From Adineta ricciae (lineage: Eukaryota > Rotifera > Eurotatoria > Adinetida > Adinetidae): a DNA stretch of 64,000 bases. The DNA is taken from assembly GCA_905250025.1 (NCBI GenBank), contig CAJNOJ010000005.1, positions 946,999 through 1,010,998 of the forward strand. The letters run 5' to 3'. Under the pieces are notes generated by a model. The model did not search any database. It worked only from the letters and a program-made list of their open reading frames with translations, and was not told where the DNA came from. Below are positions 1 to 13,742 of the stretch, in pieces. The position numbers were made by a program, and so were the translations under genes. Position 1 is the first letter of the stretch, and every line of letters begins with the position of its first letter.

Positions 1-2416
1 TTGATAAAACCGGTAAAACTGTTCGCATGGACTTGCTATTCGTCGCTGAAAATCAGTGCCATTCTGTTCACTTATTTTAGTTTCTCGAAATACTCGCCGA
101 CATACAACAGGAAGAAACAGTAGGAATGGACATAAGCATACCAAACAGATCTTCAAATTAGAAACACATTACATTACGTAACGGCATCTTTTCAGATTAC
201 CAGTATTTCCCAGGTAAAGTTCTTGTTCTGATGAAATTCGTTTCCATACCAAATTCTGTTCATGTAAAATTGCATACAGTCGGACGATACTAATGTTTTA
301 GAGCAGAGATCATCAATAAGAGCTGCTGCTTGTTGGTCGGGATATAGAATCGATTTTTCATTTAAAAATTTCATTGTTTTCTCTTCATTATCAGCAAAGT
401 AAAGGTCGAGAATATCTGCAGCATACATTTCAAATTGTCTTCGATGAAAACATTCGAAATCAGTAAAGATTAGTGACAAGAAAAATGAAATCGTAATTAC
501 CGTTGATGTGTTCGATAGGTTTCTGACGTTGTATAATCGTTTTGTATTTTCAATTGACACCATTGACTAACAAGTAGCATGGCAATTGTGGAATCCTCGG
601 AACAAACGAGAAATGAAGATAATTTTTTACTTGCAAGTTAACTTCCTATACTTCTAATCGTGTACAGATGCTCATTGTCAATTCAAAATATTGGTTCTCT
701 ATAGCCCAATAGAACAATCGGCGAAGGTATGCTAAATGTTAACAATTTAAAAAGAAGGAGGATTATTATAGTAGTCACCTTTCACTCGTCTATCGGTATC
801 CAATTGGGTCAGAACAGGAACTGTTTCAATAATCATCTCGATCACTTGGCTATCTGTTTTATATCCAAATGAAAAGTGTGCGATATAAACCAAAATTGTA
901 AACTGCAAATTCGCCCTTCTTACTTCTTCGATCAGGCTAAAGAATAGATAAAAGTGGTGAGATGAAGGTATATCTTTGATCACTTTACGTCAATTTTGAA
1001 AAGTTCTGCGTCACTTATAAATGCTAAACGTTGCAGAGATGCTCCATATTCGAATAGCAGCTCAACAAACGGAACAGCATTGGAAATAATCGCAAATTCC
1101 AAACATTGATCCAATTCATCATTCTAATTGATTACCAATGAATACAAATCATTCTGAAAGAGAAATAACTGACTGTCCAATGAATAATTTTATTTTGATT
1201 AAGAATGTTTATTTGAGTATAGTGAATTTTATTCCATCGTAGAGCGAAACTCAATTTTCGAACTTGAGCATGAGATGGATCAATGATTTCGATAGCTAAA
1301 AAGCATAGTTACAATAGATGAATACAAAAATCTGACGAATTACAGACCACTATTAACAGCTCGAAGAATACTTTCATCGAGTTCATCTCGACCAGGTTGA
1401 CAAACAAAGATCGTATTACGTGTATTCTGAATCGTATAAGTCAGTCGACGAAGATCATTGTTCGGTATGATCTGTTCAGTCGGCATATCATCGAGAAGAC
1501 TTTGAAATCCACTTTTCGTTGGTTCATACACCACTGCTATTTGATTAGCGATTATTCCCGTACCCTTCCATAAACGAATAATTCAAAACAGTCTATAAAT
1601 CTAATTCCATGAATTCTAGTATTACTTTTAAGATTATGGTCGGAATACGTTTAGAGATGTTATCGATGATACTTTCCACAGATGATTTATCACCTGGACG
1701 TATCAAAATATATCTAATTCAAGATTAACCGATGCGATGGAATTTACCTTGGAGAAGTAAAGAAATTATCGGAATGTGAGAAGTTGTCTGTTGGTGTTGT
1801 ATTTGAGCGAGAATACTCTCAATTAAGTCATATGCTTGAGAATGATAGATCAATAGTTGAGATTTACCAACTCTCTAAAAGTATAAACAAAAATTTTCTT
1901 AGTCTTCTTTTGACGATACTTACTCTGCATATGAGAATGTTTGGATTGTTTTCAAATAATTTTCTATCATCTTCAAATTCATCTTCTAAGTCGAGCATTT
2001 CATAACTCCCATTGAGAAGCCAAATATCTGCGAAATGGACATGAAAATTTAGTCATAGACCAGATCAGATTGTTTACTTGTTTGCTCCATTAGATTGTTC
2101 ATAATTTGTTTGAATATGTTCTGAATTGACGCTCTTAAAGAATGTCTCGTTTGTTCATTATTCGTACCGATTATTTTTATAATTACATGCGGTAATGATT
2201 CTTCAGATAAATACCGTCGAAATTCCTGTTCATCTCTGTCAATAAAAATGTTGAACTTTCGCGAATTCTTCGAGAATTCATTCAATGAATTCGCTGTTAA
2301 AGCCAACAAAGTACCATTTCCCTAAGAAAATAACATAAGATATCAATCGATCGTAGTATACTACTAAATTCTCTTACATATCCGTTTCTATTTTGCATAG
2401 GAAGACACTCCGTCAT
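1..2416 (-). CDS. TRPM-type cation channel, N-terminal part (gene runs off the left edge)
   Basis: Seen: a chain of short minus-strand exons separated by roughly 50-100 bp introns. The proposed start is the ATG at 2416 (MTECLPMQNRNGY); after an intron the frame continues with GNGTLLALTANSLNEF. The 2049-2309 exon contains PHVIIKIIGTNNE, which fits the start of the TRPM N-terminal (SLOG-like) homology region. The 1340-1534 exon ends RDELDESILRAVNSGL, like the TRPM 'DLDEAIL.ALL' segment. The exon near 1020-1130 reads AVPFVELLFEYGASL, matching the TRPM 'VEFVRLLLENGVSL' repeat. The exon at about 200-470 has QFEMYAADILDLYF and NRIWYGNEF, as in the TRPM LSLAT region. The transmembrane pore lies beyond the window, so channel function is inferred from family. 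TRPM channels are tetrameric plasma-membrane cation channels; TRPM2-like or TRPM3-like cannot be decided here. Exon borders are partly provisional, and a break in the gene cannot be excluded. Confidence 0.62.
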
Positions 2417-3308
2417 ATTGACTGTAAGTCTTTTGTAAAAAGAAAACAATGACAGCAAATACCTGTAATTCGTCGAAAGAGCAAAAGCAAACATGTCGAT
2501 TTTATCATAATCATGATAAAAGAACAAGAGAGAAACACATCGATGATAACCAGCTTAAGATTCTAATGAATTTATTTTCAAAATAAATAAATCAAATATT
2601 TCTTATCGACCAATAAGTTCAACTCGAGATTATTCAACGTTATGTCATACAATATACAAAGATATTACGTATAATTCGGCCGACACCAAACCAAAGCAAT
2701 AATCTTTTAAATCAATTTTGACTTTGACTACTCACTAAGAGATTTATTTTGTCAACAGATTCAGACAGATAGAAAAAGAAGACATATGCCATTCGTTGTC
2801 AAGATGACTAGGATAGTCTGACACAATAAGTTCTCGGGTTTCCAAGAACATGCAACATCTGTTACAAATCAATGATGCGTAGTTTGACTTGAAAGAAAAA
2901 CATTTTTATTATCGAATCAATAACAATCTACTATCACGAAAAACAATTTCGATACTTATCGTAAATCAATTCATACGAACAAGATTTCATCAGTCATGAT
3001 ACAATCAATGTGCTATTCTGCTTACCTTCATTCGAAAGTATTTTCGTTTGAAGCCATCTTTGTTTCTTTTACAAAACATAGAGTAGATGATGTAGATTGA
3101 GTACATTTATTTCATAGATCATGTCGTTCGAAAAGAGAACAGAAGCAGCTGTGTTGTATAGGTAGATATTCTTCAAATGCTTGTGACTATCATTAGATAC
3201 ATACACATATATTTCTATGACAAAGTCAGAACAATACATAAGAGAAAGAGAAAGAAAATTAGAAATCGATATATTTAATAGAATCTATATAAAAGTGTAA
3301 GGATTTGG
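2417..3308. other. Intergenic region between TRPM-like start and TOPORS-like stop
   Basis: About 0.9 kb of AT-rich sequence between two minus-strand genes. No open frame with sensible codons or splice signals was found. It should hold the TRPM-like promoter and the TOPORS 3' UTR. No repeat or RNA gene was recognised. Confidence 0.5.
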
Positions 3309-5056
3309 TTAGCAATCATTGTCCTCTTGTTGCTGTTGTTGTGATTCTTCTGGGCTAGAAATATCTTGTTGTGAATTTTCGTCATTGTTATCGTCATCGT
3401 CCAAAATGACACTGATTGGAGAATTTGGATCGGTGGCTAGGCGATGAAATGAGAATAAGCCTTAGTAGATAGGTATTAGACAAGTACCTGAAGTTGTCGG
3501 TTGCTGCTGTCGAGATCTTTTGTGAGAATGGCGATGATGGCGATGTTTTCGTTTTCTAGATGCTGTTGCATGACTCTGTACAGTATCAGGATTATCTACA
3601 TGATCTTCATCTTCGGACAAAACAATTAAAGTCGGAGTTCGTTCACGTGTTGGCTCCACATATTCCACTATTTCACATTCTGATGATGTCGATAGCCGTT
3701 CAGATTCTATCGTCGTCGTTGATAATGATGATTCAGATGAATGTGATGTACTATCAGACTAAAAATTCAGAAAGAGAAAAGCGTTAGAGTTTGATTCTTT
3801 GACCAATGATAGAAAAACTTACCAAATCAATTGACATATCGGAATTTTCATCCAGTACAATTGGTGTTTGTTCGTTTCCATCATCATGATCGTCATCCAA
3901 GGAAATTTGTATTGGCGGTCTGGCAACTGGCGCTGTATTCATTGCTGGATATTGAGCATGACGATCAAACCCGGCTAAGTCATAAGGACAGCGAGCAAAT
4001 GTGTAAAACTCATGTATAAAATGTTTGGTATAACGTCGAAGATATGTATTTAGTTTTCGTGTGAGAAAACTTGAGCGTACTTCATGGATTTGAATGGCTG
4101 TTAGAATCTCTTGAATGATAACTTCAATCGTGGCTTCGTCATTCCATAATAAAGCAAATAGTTCTCTTGCTAAGAATGGAACAAGTCGATGCAGACACGC
4201 AGGATTGGATGCGTACCATGTTGGCGAACATTCCCGTACGGTGAGAGTGGCACCATTGTGTCCAACCAACGGACTGTTCACATATAATCGATTTAAATAA
4301 ATATATTTACGGAATGCAACTGTTTGACGTGTTGATTGTGAATAAATCGTTGATTCGCGTAGTTCCGATGTTGTTTGACGTAAGTAACGGTTAAGCAGAT
4401 GACGAATTGAGTCTAATGGGATTAGATTCGACCACGATGCCGTTGTCAATGCATTCGTTGTTCGATTTATTGATGCTAAATTTGAGTTTTGAGCATTAAC
4501 ACTAAAAAGTTCAAAGGAAAAAAAATTAGTGAATAAACGAGTGTTTCTTATTCATTCTAACTTACTTTGGTCGACGAACAACTGATTGCACCGTGTTTAA
4601 CCATTCGATATAAACCATTTGTCGAAAAATATCATTCCGATTGTGTGCATCCAAATCATTCGAACGTGTGTGATTGTGATCGATCCAATTGAGAACATCA
4701 TTCAGATTATTGAATGAGCGAACCGCTGGTGCTGACGAGCGTTGCGCTGTTTGTACACGGATTTCTTCGATAAGTTCACCGGAATAACGTTCCCGTGTGA
4801 TCACGGTGAACGGTTGTTTGCATAAAGGACATATTGCGCGTACTTTAGACCATTCCAATACACAAGGAAAACAAAACGTATGTGAACATGAATCGATGCG
4901 AGCGATAATGTCATTTTGTTTGTTGTTTAAGCATACTGCACATTTATCTGGAGTAGGAGGACGTACGGAAACAAGTGCCAGTAATGATTCTTGATCCAGA
5001 TTTGATGTTGTTCTGGACAGTTGTTCAGTTATCGGAGTTTGTTCTTCGATACTCAT
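3309..5056 (-). CDS. TOPORS: TOPORS-like RING E3 ubiquitin/SUMO ligase
   Basis: Four exons: 4566-5056, 3823-4501, 3488-3758 and 3309-3436; all join in frame. Residues about 38-78 form a C3HC4 RING: CAVCLNN, then CSHTFCFPCVLEWSK, then CPLCKQPF. In TOPORS proteins the RING is likewise followed by CPLCKQPF and then a conserved block. Exon 2 supplies that block: YLRRYTKHFIHEFYTFARCPYDLAGFDRHAQY corresponds to the TOPORS 'LRPFLQRHT.HFLHEL..FARSP..M..YD' region. The C-terminal third is disordered, with acidic SUMO-interaction-like stretches (PISVILDDDDD, TPIVLDE, LIVLSEDED) and a basic RKRKHRHHRHSHKR stretch. Family role: nuclear E3 for ubiquitin and SUMO, acting on p53-type and chromatin targets. 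The ATG is preceded by a pyrimidine-rich 3' splice site (AG at 5078-5079). Confidence 0.85.
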
Positions 5057-5464
5057 AATTTGAGAAATAGTGTATATCTAAAAGAAAGTCAAGATGACGA
5101 ATGACGACATTTGGAACAAATAACGTCTGTACTTATGAAAGTTCTGATCCTGAATACAGTGACTAATCTGACTTATGATCAAATAAAGGAGCAAATCAAT
5201 TGCTTTGGACCAAATAACTTTCACAAAGCGGAACATTCTCGCAGCAGTGCCACTTCACATTTGTATAATCGCGTGTCGCGTAGCGCTACAGATGAACAAA
5301 TACATTTTCTAAAGTGAAAAGCTCGCTTGTTAGATGTCGCTGACATTCGGAAGGAACGTTCGTATATGATTTGCACCTTTCTGTTTAACAAAATCAAAAG
5401 GGTGTAGTTATAGATGTTATCGATAAAAAATTTATTTTGTCGAAAAAACAGTCGATAGATAAGT
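5057..5464. other. Intergenic region 5' of TOPORS
   Basis: About 400 bp between two minus-strand genes. It contains the trans-splice-like acceptor of TOPORS and short shadow frames only. No other feature is visible. Confidence 0.5.
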
Positions 5465-5775
5465 TTATTTGCCGTTGCGATCACCAACCCATGAACCTGA
5501 TGATTTCACGCATTTTTTTGTAATATCATGACAGTTATAGTTGCCACAGCATTTTGTACCGAACAAGCTATTTGAGCACGAAGCCCCAAGGTCAGCACAC
5601 GATGAAAAAAGTCTAAACAGAATCAAATTAACAAACGAATGAAGGAATGATTAGCACGCATAATTTACCTTTTCTCATAATCTCTCAGTCGATCCCGATG
5701 TTGAGGGCGAGCAGAAACACAAGTTAACATAACTAATACGAGAAAAACGCAAGCAAAAACGCGAATATTGGCCAT
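5465..5775 (-). CDS. Small secreted six-cysteine (knottin-like) peptide
   Basis: Two exons, 5669-5775 and 5465-5612, join through a split AGA codon to give 84 residues. The N-terminus is a clear signal peptide (hydrophobic core VFACVFLVLVMLTC, then VSA and an RPQHRDR segment that could be a propeptide). The mature part has exactly six cysteines spaced C-x6-C-x8-CC-x4-C-x6-C. That is the cysteine framework of inhibitor-cystine-knot peptides. Knottins serve as protease inhibitors, antimicrobials, channel modulators or signals; the sequence alone does not say which, and I see no specific family match. It is encoded alone, with its own 3' end, and no relatives lie nearby. The open frame is too short and too spliced for simple ORF calling, so it is easily missed. 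Confidence 0.72.
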
Positions 5776-6806
5776 GTTCTCTCTTTTGAAATGTGATTGA
5801 ATAAAAGTACTTTGCCGTTTCCTTTTATACGTACAAAGAAACACGTTATCGTCATCATATTCAGTTTAGAGAAGAAAAACAAATATTATACGAATGTACT
5901 ATCGATTTTATGTTGCACTGCGATAGCGAAAATATAAAATGAGTCAATATTGTTATAATAACTAATATGATGTTTTCGATTAACAAAGGCACTAATGGAT
6001 TAAATCCTGATAAAAGAATAGATCACATTTTAATCTTTTCTATACATATTTCAAAAGGAATTCCTATTTTTCATTGTTGTAAATAGACTTCGAATGTGAC
6101 ACATAAAATGTATTATTAATCAGAATATGACATAACAAGATTGAACTGAATAGACAGTCGACAGTAGAGAAAAGCCTAGTCATATTTCCGGTAGAAGAGA
6201 AAGGAAATATTCATTTCTTATCAATCTTCGATGCTTGAATAGGCAAATATTCTCTATATGTGACCGAAGTTTGTTTAGAACTCAAGGACAAACTCGCAGG
6301 ATATTATTCTAGTACCTTGAAATGTTTTTCGAAGAGTCAGTCGAATGAAAAAGCGCCTTCGGATGTGATACAGGTAAACCGTATTCACTCTTGTTACATG
6401 ACGTATCGGTTGACAGATCAATAAATCATAATATATGAATTATTCTGGCATTTTCTAGAGCACAGAAGATTTCATTCTGAGTATTCGATCGCAATCTAAA
6501 ACATCTATAGCTTTAAAGACACTATTTGGAACTACATCCGAAAACAAACAATTATCGCATGCTATTCTCTAATTACTTTTTGCAAATATTTCGGGAAAAC
6601 TGGGTCATTTTTTCCTGTTTTCATTATTCACCCTATTGACACAAGGATGTTTATTGACTTTGTCTATAGTTCGTTATTGTATATCTTATTTATGCAAAAG
6701 CAACGTCTGCTAATCAATACGCCTCGAGATCGAGTCCAAGAATGACGAAAATCGATTGCAAATCAACCTATGTTTATTTGAAAGCTCAAAATATGTCGAA
6801 ATCCAA
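5776..6806. other. Noncoding region
   Basis: About 1 kb of AT-rich DNA between the knottin-like gene start and the F-box gene stop. No convincing exon, RNA gene or repeat was found. It should contain the knottin gene promoter and the F-box 3' UTR. Confidence 0.5.
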
Positions 6807-8504
6807 TTACAACCAAATGTAGAGAAACCGATAATTATCTTTGTACCGAATAAATTCTTTCAATGATTTCAATAGATCTTGATTCCAATCTTGATCCAAC
6901 GCGAAAATTTCTAAGAACATCAAATATTTTAAAAAGTTCTTCTCGTTATCACATTTGCCGAGCATGGCTAAGAGAATTTTTTCAAACGAATGATTTTTGT
7001 TATCAATCGCGAAACTCATCGAATTTAAATTGGGAAAACTTGGGATGAGAATGTTGTTAATACAATCGAATGATAAACTTTCAGTTAAGGCTAATTGTAA
7101 GCGTTTAATACGTTTCATATTCTGACAAATTGTCTCGTTAATTTGACAGGACATCAAATGGCTCAATGGCAATGTTAGGGAATTTAAATTTGTCATTTTG
7201 GATAATAGTTGAGCGACAAAGCCATCTGCTATACATGTTCCATACAGTTCAAAATGTTTTAGATAAACAAATGAGATCGATTGATTCAAAAGTAGACGTG
7301 ATTGTTGTTCGATTGGGGCAATATTTTCATATAAACCTAAATAGAACGAATGAACGAGTGGACATCGTATTGTGTGCTGTTGTTGATTGAGAATTGTTTC
7401 GTTTAGAACTAAATCGAAATGGCGAATACGCGAATAAGCATTCGGAATATTCGTTAATGATGATTTATTCAAATAATTTGTTAAATGCGATTTGATTAAT
7501 GGGATTGTACAGATGATGTGTTTGTATGAGGTGATTTCATATATAATTCGAATATGATTTTGTTGAAAAAAAGCGAGATCTTGAAATTTTTTCGTCAGAA
7601 ATATTAAATCACGTTGCTGGTCGATATTCAACGAAATATGCAGGTCAAATGTTTTCAGACGAAACAATTTCTTCGTGAAAATCTCGTTCCAACGGTCATA
7701 ATCGGTATTTTCGTTGTCATGCGACGGTTCCGTACCGGTCGCGTAAGTATAAGTAAAAGCTGTTAGATTCGGGCACATATCGAGAAGATTTTCGATGCAT
7801 CTAAACGGAACTGAAGAAACATTGAGTTTGAGATAATTCAAAAACATCAGCGGTTTGTCAGATCGAAGAACTGTGTTTTGACTCGAGGAATTTTCAGATA
7901 TATGACATGTCAAACGTCTTAAATAGATCATTGAATTTAAAAGTGTAAAAAGATGTTTGATGTCCGACATTTTCACATGTAAATCTTCAATCGAATAGCT
8001 CGAACTGTCGCTTTGATCCAATGCTGATAAATCGATTTGACAATTGCCTATGCGACATACACGTAAGGACTTGGCAAGATATTCAACTGGTAAAACTAAA
8101 TAATCCGTTGTTTTCACTATTAAAGTTTTGATCGAAGGAAAATATGAAATTAATTTGATGAATTGTTCGATTGTGGGTTCGATTAAAGATAAAACTTTTA
8201 CTTGTTCCTGTTGAAGACATTTGCTCTGTTCGATGTAATAATTAATCCCATCAATTGTCTGTTTATTCGACAATTTCATCGAATAGATTTGAGAAGAAAA
8301 GTTCGGTAAAATATTGTGACAAGTATAAAGAAAAGCTCTTTGTTGGACAGATGATAAATCAAGAAAGAGACGAATACCATGTATAATCGAGTTGAAACGT
8401 TGATTTAAATTATAAAATGAGTATATCAAATCACAACCGGATACATAATCGAAGATTTCTAAGAAAATCTCATCGGGCATAGATTCAAAATTCATACGTT
8501 GCAT
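6807..8504 (-). CDS. F-box protein with leucine-rich C-terminal region, intronless
   Basis: A single uninterrupted frame of 565 residues. I chose the ATG at 8504 (MQRMNFESMPDEIFLEIF) because the F-box starts immediately after it; the open frame extends upstream only through low-complexity sequence. Residues about 6-48 are a canonical F-box (MPDEIFLEIFDYVSGCDLIYSFYNLNQRFN). The rest is rich in Leu/Ile with repeated hydrophobic spacing typical of degenerate LRRs. F-box proteins recruit substrates to SCF ubiquitin ligases through Skp1. Intronless F-box genes of this type are abundant in bdelloid genomes (general knowledge), suggesting a young expanded family or retrocopies. The substrate cannot be inferred. 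Confidence 0.82.
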   Translation of the reverse strand: MQRMNFESMPDEIFLEIFDYVSGCDLIYSFYNLNQRFNSIIHGIRLFLDLSSVQQRAFLYTCHNILPNFSSQIYSMKLSNKQTIDGINYYIEQSKCLQQEQVKVLSLIEPTIEQFIKLISYFPSIKTLIVKTTDYLVLPVEYLAKSLRVCRIGNCQIDLSALDQSDSSSYSIEDLHVKMSDIKHLFTLLNSMIYLRRLTCHISENSSSQNTVLRSDKPLMFLNYLKLNVSSVPFRCIENLLDMCPNLTAFTYTYATGTEPSHDNENTDYDRWNEIFTKKLFRLKTFDLHISLNIDQQRDLIFLTKKFQDLAFFQQNHIRIIYEITSYKHIICTIPLIKSHLTNYLNKSSLTNIPNAYSRIRHFDLVLNETILNQQQHTIRCPLVHSFYLGLYENIAPIEQQSRLLLNQSISFVYLKHFELYGTCIADGFVAQLLSKMTNLNSLTLPLSHLMSCQINETICQNMKRIKRLQLALTESLSFDCINNILIPSFPNLNSMSFAIDNKNHSFEKILLAMLGKCDNEKNFLKYLMFLEIFALDQDWNQDLLKSLKEFIRYKDNYRFLYIWL

Positions 8505-11417
8505 GATTTCTAGTCTAAGGTACAAAATAAATCTACAATCGAGCGAAAATTTACTTTTCAATGCAAACAGTATCTGGTTGTTTGAAGGTATTGAACGACC
8601 GTATGACCGATGTATGAAAAGAAGGAAGAGAAAAAAGAAAGGGAATTCGGGCGTGATTTTTGTATTTGTGTTCTTTCGCCAATGACCTATCCGACGGTTG
8701 CACAAGCTGACGCTGTACCATGCACGTACTCTCATGTAACACTAACTTAGTAACTTGCTGTGGTTTTTCTTTTTCTTCTTATTTGCACTCCGACGACCGC
8801 CGTCTGAACAGGCAACACCTTTCTTTCCTCTGCGTTTTTGACAACAGATTGGTCGTCGATATATGGATGAAGAAGAAAAAAAAAAGAACGGCCTTGTCAT
8901 GCCATATGTAGAAAAATCAAGGATGTACATAAAAAACCGCAAAGAAGACGACGAAAGACACGCGCCAAGCAGATCGCTGAAGAAGAAAAAGAAGAAGACG
9001 AGAAAAGAAGCAATATGGTCTTGGTGATAAAATGTATAATTAACCTTGGCGAGGGTGTATCGAATAGCATATGTTCGTTGATCATTGCACATTGTCGAGA
9101 AAAAGATGATGAGATTTCAGAACGGTGAATTGTATTGAAGTGTGAATGTCGTGTTTTGTGATCAGTTTACACAATTAATATGAAATTAATCGAAAAAGCA
9201 GTAAATGACTTTCCAAGTCTGGTTTATCTAGGAAAATATTCCGATGGTACTTGCAAAATTGGGGCTATTTATAACTAAATGCTTTCGACGATTGTCAAGG
9301 ATCTTTCGTTGAAATTCAGTTCCGATGATTTTGTCGACATAATATTCCATTCTATGCAAATTCTCATCTAGAAGACACTTTCTTTACAATCCACAATGTT
9401 TTCTTTTTCTCGGATTAACGCGCGCAAATCCTTTCCTTCCCAATTGTTTCACAAACATTCTCTCATTTTCTTTTTCCTTCAACAAAACCAACTTGTCATA
9501 CACACATCTAATACATTATCTAACAGATGTCATTTATCACAAATACTGCTTGTTTAGTTAAAAGAAGAAGAATTCCATTCCTTTTCTTCCTTTAACAATT
9601 ATCGATGTCATTAAATCATGCATCATTCGGATGAGAATTACCGTTTGTTTACAAACTGCTCGATCGTATGGTTATATCCGTTCGCTTGAAATATTTTGCA
9701 TATTATGATGACTAACAAATGTTTTGGGTGTCAATAGGAAACAATCGGAGAAAAGCATGGGATTCTCAACTTGTTTTAATCAAACATTCGACGATTAGTC
9801 GAAGATGACTTTTCAAACAAACGCGTTTTCTTTCTCTTGAAAAACAGTGTCAGTCAATCCGCATACCGAACATGATATTCAATCGTCGTCTTTTTATGTT
9901 GCAGTTTTTCCTAAGTTCAATGACATAAGATTTGCTTACTGAACAACGAAATAAAAGTGTTCGATTCAAGTTGAAATTAGCATTTTGTCAATAGGTAACA
10001 AAATCTCGCTGAAACAAACGTTGGCGGCACATTCCTTGATTTCGTTCATTGCACTTTGTTTTCCCGATCCAATAAGAAATTCGATATTCATGATCTGATA
10101 ATCAACATTCAACAAATTTCGCATTTCAATTAACAACTAGTTGAAATGAAGAGAATTGATTTCTTTCAAGTTTTTAGTTATTTCAATATTTGTTCGTCAG
10201 TAATATCTATATGTATCGTTAAAAGAAAAAAAAAGAAGAATATGTGCGTTAGAAAGAGAAGGAGAGAAAGGAAGGAGAGCTCAAGGTTTTAGTCTAAAGC
10301 CGCACGCAAGTACACACGAACGATGGTGAAGGATTACGACCATGATCACCATACTGTATTAGCATTCAGATTTAGTGGTCGATAGTGAAGCTCACACATG
10401 TATATATATATATATATATAAATATATCCTATGTTTCCTACTCAGTATTAAAAATAACTGGAGCGACTTGCGTACGAATTCGGTAAGTCATTTTTGAATT
10501 TGTTTCGTCTTCTTTTTTCGGATTTTGATAGTCTTAATCAGGAGAAATTATTCTTGTGAAAAGTAATTTGCATGAGCGATATAGATCGACAGACGGGAAA
10601 CTTCGAATGTCTATGCAATACTCATTTGCATAATAATCATTAGGATGAGATGAGAGGAGAACGAAGGTTTATTTTTGATTTGAGAATCATTACGAGAAAA
10701 ATTGACGAATGAATCGAATTTTTTGTTGAATATCGAGTGACATCCAATCTTGATATTCATGAGAGATGAAAAACAACATAGGTGTAGATGTACACGTCTG
10801 GTCATAGAACGAACAAGCGGCCGAAACGATTCAACATTTGCCCAATGCTTAGCAGGGCCAAGGGATTAGTGTATGTAATGAAAAGAAAACGACAACGAAG
10901 ACGAATGAGTATGATGATGCGTCGTTGTTATTCTCGTTTGTGATATACTCTTTCTCTTCTCTTCTCTATTTTCCATTATGACACCCATACTAAGTCAATA
11001 GAAATGTGCGTAAACCAATAGGAGAAGAGTCCAAACGGAAATCATTCCGTTTTATCGATGAAGGGAAAATTAAATAAATCAACAGAGACGATTCGCTGTG
11101 GCATAGTTGATTTCTTTTGTTGAGAAAACGGAAATGAATATTCTCCTCTGCATCTTCTTCTCACCTATGTTCAACATTGAGCGTGAAGTTAGCGAGAGAT
11201 TTCTTCGATTTTTTTTTCTCTTTATATGCACCAAATAAACGCACGCGCAGCAAAAATGAAACATTGGTCAAAAAGAAAAGGCACAACAAAACAAAAAAAA
11301 ACGAGAATGTGTGTGTTAGAGACAGAGAAAAACGAAACTAACATATATATAAAACAGAGAAAAAGCCAAAAACGCTCTTGTCTTTCTTTGTTTTGGATAT
11401 CACAAAAGGATTTTAAT
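8505..11417. other. Large noncoding region with purine-rich and TA-repeat tracts
   Basis: About 2.9 kb, the longest stretch without a recognisable exon in the left half. Purine-rich (GA/AAG) low-complexity runs occur at about 8865-9010 and 10225-10290 and generate spurious open frames. A TA dinucleotide run sits at 10401-10420. It separates the 5' end of the F-box gene from the 3' end of pitx. No transposon ends, tRNA or hairpin array was recognised. Confidence 0.5.
10401..10420. repeat. TA dinucleotide microsatellite
   Basis: Ten uninterrupted TA units, followed by a further AT-rich stretch. A simple-sequence tract in noncoding DNA with no gene nearby. Confidence 0.9.
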
Positions 11418-13268
<1,851 letters not shown>

Positions 13269-13742
13269 ATGAAAACAATGCGTCGAATCGGTTGGATTTT
13301 CTACTTTCCGATATTAATTCTTTCCGTTCAACCATGCACGAATATTGATCATTTGAAAATTGATGAAAGCGAGGTGCTTTTTACTGGTCGAATCCTTTCA
13401 CTTCATCAATGGTCAACGGATTATCCGTACTCAGCATTTGTTTGGGTTTTCCGTATACTTCGCGGTACCTCTGTTCTACTCGCACATTATCAAACAAGAG
13501 AACTCGAACGACCATTATACATAATCATTGATAATTTGACGATCTGCGAACAACTATCGGCATTAACATATTATGATATGAAAATATTTGGAGTTCGTAT
13601 TAATAATGCACGGTTTCAATCATTGTTTAGACCATTACCAGTGACTCTAACCAATATGAAGGCAATCGAGGGTAAAATGAGTTATTTAATTTATTCCGAT
13701 AATTTTTGTTTGCGAGATTTCTGTCTGGCAAAGAAAGATTAA
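13269..13742 (+). CDS. Secreted stand-alone agrin NtA-domain protein
   Basis: A single-exon frame of 157 residues from the ATG at 13269 (MKTMRRIGWIFYFPIL). It begins with a signal peptide ending near SVQPC. The rest matches the agrin N-terminal (NtA) domain in order: C.NID....ESEVLFTGRIL, then FVWVFRILRGTS, IIIDNLTICEQL, YYDMKIFGVR, and a C-terminal NFCLRDFC. In vertebrates NtA is a TIMP-like OB fold that ties agrin to laminin gamma chains in basement membranes. Here the frame ends at a stop right after the domain, so it would be a free NtA protein. The agrin gene itself starts 1.4 kb downstream on the same strand. A splice from inside this exon to the agrin exons is possible (a GGTAAAA donor-like site sits near 13672) but would cut the last strand of the domain. 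Confidence 0.78.
   Translation: MKTMRRIGWIFYFPILILSVQPCTNIDHLKIDESEVLFTGRILSLHQWSTDYPYSAFVWVFRILRGTSVLLAHYQTRELERPLYIIIDNLTICEQLSALTYYDMKIFGVRINNARFQSLFRPLPVTLTNMKAIEGKMSYLIYSDNFCLRDFCLAKKD

Noticed and set aside
8742..9092. Minus-strand open frames rich in Phe and Ser
   Set aside because: They arise from antisense reading of AAG/GAA-rich simple sequence upstream of the F-box gene.
10401..10420. TA run as a possible transposon or telomere-like feature
   Set aside because: A plain dinucleotide microsatellite; no terminal repeats, target duplications or telomeric units around it.
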